Assembly (NCBI GenBank): GCA_947650285.1
Contig: CANTFL010000167.1
Span: forward strand, 62,001 to 126,000
Origin: Hyaloperonospora brassicae
Lineage: Eukaryota > Oomycota > Peronosporomycetes > Peronosporales > Peronosporaceae
Length of the DNA: 64,000 nt
Direction of reading: 5' to 3'
Under the pieces are notes generated by a model. It did no database searches. It was not told the DNA's origin and saw only the letters and a program-made list of their open reading frames with translations. Numbering within the stretch: position 1 is the first letter of the stretch; each line of letters opens with the position of its first letter. The translations under genes were made by a program, and so were the position numbers. This document shows, piece by piece, positions 34,839 through 44,599 of the stretch.

Positions 34839-35634
34839 CGTCACTTCCATCCACCCTAACGTTATCCACTCCTTAATGAACTTCACCTAAATTTACTCCT
34901 TCTCGAACTTCACCTTCATGCACGCCTTCCCCCACCGAAGATGACCAGACAAGCGATATCTTAGAATGAGATCCCCCTCGAGGATGGCTGTTAGGCGCAT
35001 CCATGAGGTCTCGTTCAACGGGACAAGCAGCAGGCTCACCATACTCTGTCGCAACAGGAGGAGGCGGGGGAACTCAATCAACGGTAAGACGCCAGGCGCA
35101 TTTAAGTCAACCGGAGGAGTTTGCACGCCGGGGAACATAGCGAAACCACCGTCGCAACGGCGGCGCTTGGGAAGAGGGTCATCTGATGATGGTGTGGCAC
35201 GCGTGCCAGGAACCACCGGTAAACGGACAAAAGGAATTGTGGTAGGTCCAAGTGTACGGCGATTTCCAGGAATAGTTAGATTCCAGAGGACACGCTCAAC
35301 GTAGCTACGAAGAATCGTCCAATCTTCATAAAAGTGAACAGAACAAACTTCATTGACTCTACCAGTCTCCATGCTCAGTACGTGATAACTTTCCGAGTGC
35401 TTTGCATAGCCCACAAATAAGCCAGGCTTGCCAGGATTGTCCAACTTCAAGGTACGGAGCAGCTGAGGAGTAAAGACGTACACGAAACAGCTCCACGTAC
35501 GCAGAAGGGTTACATTCGGACCTTCTCCAAAGCGTCGAAAGTAAGGTGTGTCACCATTCAGGGCGCTTGACACAGTCAGCACTAACGGTACTGAAAGAGC
35601 GGATCTTGACACACCGATACACGCCCGTTTGACA
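34834..35634 (-). pseudogene. Copia integrase C-terminal fragment joined to LTR stub
   Basis: The open frame at 34893-35669 includes TPYFRRFGEGPNV, LLRTWSCFVYVF, GLFVGYAKHSESYHVL and HFYEDW, the copia integrase C-terminal (GKR-like) region. Its first 25 or so codons come from the 65-bp LTR stub and flank, so the ORF start is not a real gene start. The right edge at 34834 is where copy B cut the element. Confidence 0.8.
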
Positions 35635-36462
35635 GGTATCGCCAGTGTAGCGGAGCTACACAGCTCCATAAGTCAGAGGAAGATTTAACGCTCAATAAGC
35701 AACTTTAGTTCTACGAACCCGACTCAAAGAATCAACAGCTCCGAGAGCTAAGGTTTGGTTCATAGAACCCGACTCAAAAAGTCAACAAGCTCAGAGATCT
35801 TACGGTCCCTGTTCCAGGGAGACCAAACGATTTAATGAATCAAACGCACTGAGTGCACAAGGAGTAGCTGCCTCAACAAGGCGTTGCTACTTCCTTACGA
35901 TCGCAAGACGCCTCAGAGAGGCACGTGTCTTTTGTTGATCAAAATGGAAACTGGATCATATTTCTTCTTTCAACCTAAAAGAACACCTTAGAACAAAGTA
36001 AATAACCTACTCACTTATGTCCTAAATAAACCTATTAAAAGATCTCGTAATCAATGGTTGACAGACATCAGTCTTCAACAATTGATACTTGTGTTCTAAT
36101 ATTACTTTAAAGGGGATCCCATCCCTTGTGTGTACCACACCTATTGTCGACTACCAGTCGACGCGTAACCCCGTTACAGCCATCTAGACGAAGTGTACCT
36201 GACAAAAATAAAAGCGAAAATGCGGCTCCCGATGTCATCGCCTGGTAGGTCACAACATGCGTGACATCACTTGAACAGCATCGTCGAATCTATTGACGCA
36301 CAGCATCTGACCGACGAGAGGAGGTCCAGCAAGTCCGGTCTGAAAGTCTGGCTCGGTCAGAACGATTGGCCTTGCATTCTCTGGTAGAATTCGCATCATT
36401 GTGATGTCACATGTACCTGCTGCAGGAGACAAAGGACCTTTCACTAACCCTCTCTGTCAGTT
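35635..36462. other. Non-coding flank with LTR-like end
   Basis: No gene. Two imperfect direct repeats of about 37 bp lie 50 bp apart (35711-35747 and 35761-35798). The 10-mer CCCCGTTACA, identical to the LTR terminus of copies A and B, occurs at 36169-36178 and may be the edge of a decayed related LTR running leftwards. 36180-36460 shows only a short minus-strand reading (36250-36444) that I cannot assign. Confidence 0.4.
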
Positions 36463-36664
36463 TTGTTTAGCTGGCTTCGTACCGTTCGTGAATTGAGTAG
36501 CATGTGCAGAGCTCGTGAACTCGGTCGCGTAAGGTCCTTGCGTAGTTCTACGAGAATGTGGTCTTTTGTGACTGCACGAACAGGTCGCCTACAGTATCGA
36601 CCCCGACGAGCCGTTCCAGAAGGCTTCCAGAGGCATGCAGGTTCTCGTTTCGTGGGAAAAGGTT

Positions 36665-36890
36665 TTCTATCATATTCGTGCTGGTCTTGCTTCACTCAAA
36701 CCGTCTGTCGGCTCGCGCGAACGGATCGTCCATCAAATTCATGCAAATCTTGCTTCGTTAATGCCATCTGCCGGCTCGCGGGAACAGATACTCCATCAGA
36801 TTCTGTCTGGTCCGGCTTCACTCATGCCGTCTGTCGTCCCGCGGGAACGGGGTGTCCATCCGATTCATACTTGTCTTGCTTTATTTGACG
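36665..36890 (+). repeat. Degenerate tandem repeat, about 66-bp unit
   Basis: Three to four copies of a unit near 66 bp. In one plus-strand frame (36635-36970) it encodes a 22-residue motif of the type SREQIxHQIxxxLASLMPSx. The unit length is a multiple of three and the repeats stay in phase, which hints at a former protein-coding repeat. No start, signal or known domain supports a functional gene. Confidence 0.5.
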
Positions 36891-36909
36891 CCGTTTGTGA
36901 ACGACGTAC

Positions 36910-37093
36910 TGAGCCGCGGGGAATCGTAAAAAAACATAGGTGTTCGCCTAAAAAACAGTGCTACGGTTAGGCTATCCATTAACCCTATCAATTTATACCA
37001 AAAAGGGGAAAGAAAATACCACTTTCGATTGACCTTCGTTAAAAACGTTTCTAAGATAAGTCGGACACTTCGCTTTTATAACGCACTGCAGTC
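36910..37093 (-). repeat. Dispersed 185-bp repeat, copy 1 (shared gene 3' end)
   Basis: The reverse complement of 55143-55327 with moderate divergence. On the minus strand it begins inside a short coding end (TAVRYKSEVSDLS then TAG at 37051-37053) and continues into an AT-rich tract resembling a 3' untranslated region. Upstream, on the same strand, the frame reads ERVQRQSPEQAIEIG back to a TGA near 37160, possibly the last exon of a broken gene. The family is not recognised. Confidence 0.55.
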
Positions 37094-38092
37094 CCAATTT
37101 CGATAGCCTGCTCAGGGCTCTGCCGTTGCACACGCTCAGCAATCGCTGCACGTGCATGCCGTCACGTCAACTGTGTCACGGCGCAATCATCGATATTTTT
37201 CCTGTTTCTTCTCTTTTCTCGGTCGTCCCTCCCGCCGTCTCCCGAGAGCGCCATGAATCGTCTGAGTATATAATAGAAGTATACGGGGAATGGGCTATGG
37301 CAGTGGGTGGAGCCATAGCCAAAGCAAGACGAGAAAGAGGGAGAAAATGTGCCTTATATATAAATGTGGCTGATGACTGAGTGACCAAATACTAATCAGA
37401 TATTGTTGTGTTTATTGCCATTGCTGTTATTTTCCTATCTATCGTTGTTGCTGATGTTGTGCAGACCTACGCTGGTGTCGCGTTCTGGGGGGTTGACAAC
37501 TTATTGGCTGGTGCCAAGTATCTACTACTAGTAGTGTCCAGGTACGTGGATGTGCGTAATAAATAATGCGGTACGAGAACTGACTGACGCTTAAATGATA
37601 TTGTGGTGATGGTTGCAGGGTGCTCAAAGCGATCATGGTCATTATGATTGACTTAATACTAGAGGTTTCTAACGTCTCGATGCGACTTGAGTGTCCGCAA
37701 TCAACCCAGCGTTGCTTGCGTCTTGTATTGGCGCAATGCATCAGGTACTTACGATGCTGCGTGATACATACCATCGATATATGAGCTAAATGATCTGTGT
37801 TGTCAAGAAAAATGCAGTATAAGGCACCGGTCTACATGAGTTCAAGCTGGCCCTAGACGACCTATTTCCCATCGACGTTTATTGTGGTGTTTCAACATGG
37901 TTTACTTGCTTCTTTTCCTCTTTATAAGTAATTGCAGGTTGGTAATCTGTGTTGCTGCTGACAGATTTTGTGCAACACGGCTAACTGTTGTCGCGTGTGT
38001 ATTTTTGATTTGATATAGCATACCGATCACACCATAAACTAAAATGGCGTGGGTTGGTCTGCATTCTGTACGAGATATCTTTTGCGCAAAGT
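37094..38092. other. Intergenic, nothing identified
   Basis: Short ORFs only, with no recognisable protein, RNA or repeat. The last four bases before 38093 (AAGT) are the left target duplication of the LTR that follows. Confidence 0.5.
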
Positions 38093-39649
38093 TGTGGCAA
38101 AGTCATTAATTAAATTTTATGATATGGATCGGTGGCCATCTAATTGAGGCGTCACGTACTGGTGAAAAATGGCACCAAGTGATCTGGCGATCCGATGAGA
38201 GACGGAAGGTGATCCCACGGAGATCGACGGACCGATCCAACGGTCGGCCGAAGGATGGACGTGGAACGGTCTGAGACGAGGCGCAGAAAGGGGTGATTTT
38301 CTTGGAACAATCTGGGACGAGTCGCAGACATCGATGATTTCCACGGTGCAATCTGGGACGAGGGACTAGATTGAACCAGAAGACCGATCTGAACTGAGAA
38401 AGGTACTTCTGAGACCAAGCGATGCGACGTGATTCTGTGAGAAAGTTGCAGCATCCAGGTGATCGAAGATACACATCACCGATCTCCAATGGGAGTACTG
38501 ATTTAGGTTAATTATGGACCGATCTGGAAGTGCGGATGTTTGTGGGAGTCCGTGGGACCGTTGTGAGAATTGTGGATGGTCCCATTGTGCGGCTAAACCC
38601 TTGAGGATGGTATCGGATCATTTACAACGAACGGAAGAACATATAGGGCCGGATCGCACTGTGTCGATCCTCAACGATCTCGAATTGGGCATCAGATCGG
38701 TCATGTTCCCTGCTGATTATGGATATATCGATGATGGAGCTATTGGATTGTGATATACATGCTTGTTGAAGGTCCATGAGTGATGTCGCAAAAGTTCAGA
38801 CCGAAAGAGCCAGTGGAAGCCGGTTGAATTGACGTCGCAAAATGGATTTAAACACATTCGGTATTTGAGTACTATTTTGGACTTTTCGGTACCAAAATTT
38901 GGTATTAGGTACCGCATTTGGAATTTGCTCCCTTTTTGGTGTCTAGGTACGATATCGGGAGTATTGGCGCTATCTTTGGAGCACAGGTCACGAGATTTCG
39001 ACACGTGTTCAAGGGGGCGGTCAAGCTTAAAGGTGATATCGGTTTGGAGAGTGACCTACAGTTTGGAATAGGCTTAAGGATAAGATGGCTATTAATTTGG
39101 TTGGATAATAAAACAGTTACCGTTTTTACATATAAAGCACGTCGCAGACTTCCCTTCTGGGCAGGATATTTGGCCTCCCGTCGATCAAGAGACGTTGCAC
39201 GCGCCGTGTTTCGTGTACTCACCTTGGATTGTTTGGCCAAGGTGGGGTTAAGGTAACTCAACTCAACTCAAACTGCTAGGGTAGCAGCAAACAACGGTAA
39301 AGGAAAAGGATTTTGGTTACAAGATCGCGAGGCAGCTCAAGTGGTCAGAAGATCTGGACAAGGAGTTCAAGACAAGACCGAGCAAGACCGAAGCGATCTA
39401 CAGGGCAGATCGGCACGTTTCATTTTGGCGAAACAAGCAACCGATCCACCCACATTGCGCACTTCCGGCAAGATCGGCCGATCCCAAGACCAGATCGGAC
39501 CGACCCCAACGCAAGATCGACGCAAGACTACTATTTGCTGAGTGAAGATTTCCGCACAGCAAAGACCCCGATCCCGAAGATGAATCGAGATCGGTGTGAT
39601 TCAAGATCGAGATCGCGACATCTCCAAATAGAGAATGGGAAACCCTGAC
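38093..39649 (+). repeat. LTR split by copy D, left part
   Basis: An LTR of the copy D family lying in plus sense (TGTGGCAAAG start). It is broken at 39649 by copy D, and its last 277 bp are at 54347-54623. The bases AAGT precede it (38089-38092) and follow its far end (54624-54627), a probable target duplication. The final 16 bp before copy D are not found in the related solo LTR at 14113-16027, so filler sequence lies at the junction. Confidence 0.8.
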
Positions 39650-41512
39650 TGTGGTGAAGTCGATCTCACAAAATTACTTTAGTGAGTGTCAATCTTCCAC
39701 TTGCCCAGACTTGCCGACTCACGGAGGGGGTACTCCGATCCGTGCCTTGCTGTATAACCTTGTGCTCACCTTGTGTACCCGTCGGTTGGGCTGGCTTGAG
39801 CTCTTCGTAACGGCCTTGGGAGATGTCGATCTCGCTGAGGGTTTGGGGTTGAGCGTTCGCTTCCGGTGCGGAAATCTTCACACCACGAACGGGGTTCTGC
39901 GATCTTGATCTTGAGTCGCGGCAGTCACTCTTGGGCGATGTCGCGATCTCGATCTTGAATCACACCGATCTCGATTTGTCTTCGGGATCGGGGTCTTCGC
40001 TGTGCGGAAATCTTCACTCAGCAAATAGTTGTCTTGCGTCGATCTTGCGTTGGGATCGGTCCGATCTAGTCTCGGGATCGGCCGATCTTGCCGGAAGTGC
40101 GCAATGTGGGTGGATCGGTTGCTTGTTTCGCCAAAATGAAACGTGCCGATCTGCCCTGTAGATCGCTTCGGTCTTGCTCGGTCTTGTCTTGAACTCCTTG
40201 TCCAGATCTTCTGACCACTTGAGCTGCCTCGCGATCTTGTAACCAATGTCCTTTTCCTTTTCCTGATGTTGCTGCTACCCTAGCAGTTGAGTTGAGTGTG
40301 AGTACTTGATCGATCCGGGCCAAATATCCCGAGATCGCTCTTCTCGATCTTGGCCAACAATCCAAGATCGGTCTTCTGTGTCCTTGTAACACGCGCGCCT
40401 TGACCCGCCGGGGAAGCCAAATCAATCTTGCCCGGAGAAGAGGGGAGGGGAACGTGCGTCGTGAGCAGAAGAAGTAGAGTTCAAGTCTGTTTATTAACCA
40501 ACCAAATTAATATCCGACCTATCATTAAGCCTATTCCCAACCGTAGGTCACTGTCCAAGTCGATATCACCTTTAAGCTTGACCGCCCCCTTGAACACGTG
40601 TCGAAATCTCGTGACCTGTGCTCCAAAGATAGCGCCAATACTCCCGATATCGTACCTAGACACCAAAAAGGACCAAATTCCAAATACGGTACCAAATACC
40701 CAATTTTGATACCGAAAAGTCCAAAATAGTATCCAAATGCCGAATGTGTCTAAATCCATTTTGCGACGTCCATTCGACCGGCTTCCACTGGCTCTTTCGG
40801 TCTGAACTTTTGGGACATCTCTCATAGACCTTCAACGAGCATGTACATCATCATACGATAGCTCCATCATCGATATATCCATAACCAGCAGGGAACATGA
40901 CCGATCTGACGTCCAATTCGAGATCGAGTAGGCTCGACACAGTGCGATCCGGCCCTATATGTCGTTTCCGTTCATTGTGTGTACTCCAATACCATTCCCA
41001 AGGGTCTATCTGCTCAATGGGACCATCCATAGTTCTTACAACGGTCCCACGGACTCCCACAAACATCCACAATTCCAGATCGGTCCATAATTAACCTAAA
41101 TCAGTACTTCTTTTGGGAGCCCGGTATAGAATGTCACCGATCTAATAGACTTCAACACCGTTGTCACAGAGTCACTTCGCATCGTCTGGTCCCAGATGCA
41201 CCTTTCCCAGAGTAATTCTGCTTCAGATCAGCCGTTTAGTACAATCCAGTCCCTTGTCCCAGATCGCACCGTTACAATCATTCCTTGTCCCAGATCGCAG
41301 CATGGGAATCATCCCTTTTCACGCCCCGTCTCAGATCGTTCCATACCCGTCAGTCTGACGACAGTTGGATCGTATCGTCTTTCTCCGTCGGGATCGCCTC
41401 CCATCTCTCATTGGATCGCCAGGTCCCGTGGTCTAATTCTCCACCAGTAAGTGGCGCCTCAAATATGTGGTCACCGATCCTCGTAGAAAATTTGATTAGT
41501 GACTTTGCCACA
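39650..41512 (-). repeat. 3' LTR of copy D
   Basis: 1863 bp, TGTGGTGAAG ... TTTGCCACA on the plus strand. A purine-rich tract (GCAGGGGGCGG on the minus strand) lies just inside at 41515-41525. GATC is greatly over-represented: 16 sites in about 345 bp at 39901-40245. Confidence 0.93.
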
Positions 41513-41600
41513 ACCGCCCCCTGCACTGAAGTCCATTGTACAGCAATTGACCTCAGTGCAGTCACTCATCAACTTTGCTCCAACCACTTAAGTCCATCTC

Positions 41601-44348
41601 ATGGTCCCTCCGAAGCATCTCCCCACCTCGCCGATCTCGTCGGAAGGCTCCACCGTGTTCCTGTCTCCGGATCGCGACCCGTCACCTGGATCGCCGGATC
41701 GCGGGTGGTATGCTCCCATCGTCCCTGATCGACATGCATCCCCCAGTAGTCTACATTCGGCCGGATCGCCAGTGATCGCCACGAGATCGCCAGATCGACA
41801 GCCGACCAGACCCTCGTCTCCAACCCAAGACTTACCGTCTGGATCGCAGGATCGACGTGAGTCTTTAAGTGATTCCCGTTCGGTCGGATCGCCCTCGATC
41901 ATCACGGACTCACCAGATCGTCCGTTTGAACCGTCCTCACTTCCCGTACCTCCGGCGACTCTGGGTGTATTTAGATCCGACGCCCTGGCCATTAGTGAGT
42001 CTCGTACAGAGTCTGCTCCAGCTGCGGACGTTACCGGCCGCGTTCCAAGAGTTTCTGCCGACGACGTTCGTGTAACGTTGGCTACGATCTCTTATTTATG
42101 GGATCGCGAGGCCACCTTCCGCAGCCAAGCCGACACCATTCATGAGCTTCAGCATTTATACCGAGATGCGGTCGCCCGGGGGGATCGTTTGGACGAAGAA
42201 ATTGATTCTCTGCATGAACTGGTCGCCCCCTTCGTCTCCTTCGTCCAGCGTCGGTACGATTGGATGCAGGGCCGCTACGTCGACGCAGTACATTCTTTAA
42301 GCGACTGTAAACGAGCTCTGCAGACACATCGCGATCAATCGGAGGAGGTTCGTCGACTACGCGCTTTGTTACGTGCCAACGAGGAGGATCAAGGCAACTT
42401 GGAACGACAGGTGAACGCTTTGAGGACTCAAATGCACTCGATCCAAGCCGAGCTTAATTCTCTCCGACGGCAGCGTGACCAGCTGACCTCCGACAGGTCT
42501 TTCCTTCACATAGATGTTTTGCACTTGAAGGAGCAATTGGCTCGATCTCAGGCGGAGATCGCAGAGGGACTGGCTTCGATCAGCGATCTCATACAACAAG
42601 TGGATGGCTTGACTCCTCTGGAGGGTCAGTTGGCACTTTCGCGGCTGGAAAACGCCAACCTCCGTCGTCAGCTTGCGGAACACCTCACGGTACACGACCA
42701 GCTACAGGTGGCGGAACACGATCGGGATCGGGCCATAGCCGAGCACCGAGCGCTGCTCGACACACTGAACAGTGCCATACTCGGGTCCCAATCCTCTACA
42801 TTGACCGTTCGACCGACGCCTACGAGTGCTACTCAGGCCAGATCGCCACCCGCTTCCACTACCCAGAGATCGAGATCGCTTGCCCGTAGGTCCAGATCGA
42901 GATCGTCTGGCCCGCCTGCCAAGCGTCGGCGTGTTCAACTAAGGTCACGATCCCGAGATTCTTCTACCTCCCGTGTGGCCTCCCGGCTATTGTCGTTGAA
43001 CCCCTCAACACCTTCCAAGAAACTTCCCAGATCGGACCCACCCGAGCTTTCATCCGATTCCTCTTCTTCTCCGCCTTCGTCCACGACTTCTGGGGCGGGA
43101 TCGGGAAGTGGGGAACTGACCGGGTCGGACTCCAGCTCGGACGATTTAACTCGTTCTGTATTGTCCCACTCGAGATCGGCCGCTCGTCGTCAACCTAGAT
43201 CGGCTGCCCGATCTTCAATTCCGGACCCCTCTCCGGCTGCTCAGGTTGCTCCCGCTTCTTCCGCAGCTACTATGTTGGCTAAGACACTATCGCGGTCGCC
43301 TTCTCCAGCCGCTCCGGAGCCTCGTTATCTTTCGTACCCGTCCACTCCGGTCGCGGCTGTTCCCGTTGTTGAAATTCAAGATGATGGTTACGTGGAAGAT
43401 GTGGAGGCGTCGCCGACAGAGGAGACACACAGAGAGACTGGATCCGTTAGTCCGCCTCCGGGGTCCACTGCGCTTTCGGATCGCCATTTGTCCGACAGCG
43501 ATAACAGCATCATCCTTCCGACGCGCCCAGTGGCCAACAGAATCATTTCTTCCGTTGATTTCGACAACCTTCCGCCACTCCAGCAGCCACGGGATCGGTG
43601 GATCCCCAACTATCTGGCGCCTTCCCGACGGGTGGCGTCCGAGATCGCTCCGTGGTCAGTTTCGCGCATCGCGATGATTTGTGTGCGGACCATGACCATT
43701 GAGCTGCTGTTTCACCACTACTCCAAGCCCAGGAATTTTCTGTTCCCTTTCCACAATCATGGGAGAGCCCCGCCTACGGGGACTTGGGCTTCTGGGCTGA
43801 TCTCACGGCAACACATCGAGTCTCTTTACGCTACCGCCCCTTGGGATAATGTCGTGGTCCCCGTGAACCCGATATCGTTCACCATGACTGGATGGTACAG
43901 CGACATGAGCCATCGCTACCTGGAGCTCGAGTCCACTCATCGCCAAGCTCTGTGGGAGTCTACTCATGCTTTCCCGATCTCCCAGGCCCAACGACGATCC
44001 GGCCGGTTCATGCAAACATTCTGGCGTCAACGAAAGCAACGCCGATCCCGTTTTGGAGCACGTTGGAAGAACTTCTTGAAGATGATACTCAACGGCATGA
44101 TCGCTGGCCACTGCGATCTCGACATCTTGCTGGATCCCTTCTTCCTCCACTATCCGCGCCCACATGAAGAACGAGTTTGGTATCCAGGGTTAGGACACTC
44201 TAACGACCCCGCCGACTTGTTGGAGGCATTGGATATGGCGGACCAAGAGGATCCTTGGCGCAATCAGTTCCGTAACGCCTATTGGGATCACCCCGGATCG
44301 CAGATCCCTCGTCTACAGGACAAGTTCAAGCCTGCTCCATCATCTTAG
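41601..44348 (+). CDS. Antisense ORF of copy D, intact 915-residue coiled-coil protein
   Basis: Opposite strand to gag-pol, starting 88 bp inside the 3' LTR and ending 251 bp before the pol stop, so the two genes converge. Domains: Ser/Pro-rich N-terminus with repeated SPDR motifs (1-130); long coiled coil with Leu/Arg/Gln/Glu heptads (about 155-390; EEIDSLHEL, NLERQVNALRTQMHSIQAEL); Arg/Ser-rich basic segment with PPAKRRRVQLRSRSR, a likely nuclear signal (about 415-465); acidic Ser-rich linker; and a conserved C-terminal domain (about 660-890; IELLFHHYSKPRNFLFPF, HRQALWESTHAFPI, CDLDILLDPFFLH). Copy C has a decayed homolog with the same end. I recognise no known family. RNA binding, nuclear regulation of the element, or an accessory structural role are all possible. 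Confidence 0.8.
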   Translation: MVPPKHLPTSPISSEGSTVFLSPDRDPSPGSPDRGWYAPIVPDRHASPSSLHSAGSPVIATRSPDRQPTRPSSPTQDLPSGSQDRRESLSDSRSVGSPSIITDSPDRPFEPSSLPVPPATLGVFRSDALAISESRTESAPAADVTGRVPRVSADDVRVTLATISYLWDREATFRSQADTIHELQHLYRDAVARGDRLDEEIDSLHELVAPFVSFVQRRYDWMQGRYVDAVHSLSDCKRALQTHRDQSEEVRRLRALLRANEEDQGNLERQVNALRTQMHSIQAELNSLRRQRDQLTSDRSFLHIDVLHLKEQLARSQAEIAEGLASISDLIQQVDGLTPLEGQLALSRLENANLRRQLAEHLTVHDQLQVAEHDRDRAIAEHRALLDTLNSAILGSQSSTLTVRPTPTSATQARSPPASTTQRSRSLARRSRSRSSGPPAKRRRVQLRSRSRDSSTSRVASRLLSLNPSTPSKKLPRSDPPELSSDSSSSPPSSTTSGAGSGSGELTGSDSSSDDLTRSVLSHSRSAARRQPRSAARSSIPDPSPAAQVAPASSAATMLAKTLSRSPSPAAPEPRYLSYPSTPVAAVPVVEIQDDGYVEDVEASPTEETHRETGSVSPPPGSTALSDRHLSDSDNSIILPTRPVANRIISSVDFDNLPPLQQPRDRWIPNYLAPSRRVASEIAPWSVSRIAMICVRTMTIELLFHHYSKPRNFLFPFHNHGRAPPTGTWASGLISRQHIESLYATAPWDNVVVPVNPISFTMTGWYSDMSHRYLELESTHRQALWESTHAFPISQAQRRSGRFMQTFWRQRKQRRSRFGARWKNFLKMILNGMIAGHCDLDILLDPFFLHYPRPHEERVWYPGLGHSNDPADLLEALDMADQEDPWRNQFRNAYWDHPGSQIPRLQDKFKPAPSS

Positions 44349-44599
44349 TCCAAGATCGGTGTCCAAGCCCGATCGTCTTTCATACTCGTGTAAGTCATTC
44401 AATCATCTTCTGTTTGATACTTCATTCTTTGTAACTTCCACGACCTCGATCCTTCTCGCTCCACATCATTCAGTAGGGTAATTCACTTGACTATCTCCAT
44501 ATTCACACACAAAAACACCCTCCACCAGCATATGCTACCGTCTAGCACATCTTTCAACCCTTCCATCCGCCTTTACCGCCTCCCAGCATATCCAGATCG

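Larger units (their letters stand above)
10406..35634 (-). mobile_element. Ty1/copia element E, internally deleted and split by gypsy copy B
   Basis: A Ty1/copia remnant read on the minus strand. Its 5' piece (34834-35634) encodes the end of integrase, and its 3' piece (10406-12558) encodes reverse transcriptase and RNase H. Integrase before RT defines copia. The two pieces join exactly at the 5-bp duplication AGCAA (12554-12558 and 34834-34838) created by copy B. A 65-bp segment at 35570-35634 repeats 10696-10760, which I read as the start of the LTR at each end. Gag, protease and most of integrase are missing between this LTR stub and the integrase C-terminus. The outer boundaries are provisional because no target duplication was found for E itself. 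Confidence 0.75.

Noticed and set aside
37126..37380. 84-codon plus-strand ORF
   Set aside because: It overlaps, in antisense, the short coding end next to the dispersed repeat and has no recognisable feature.
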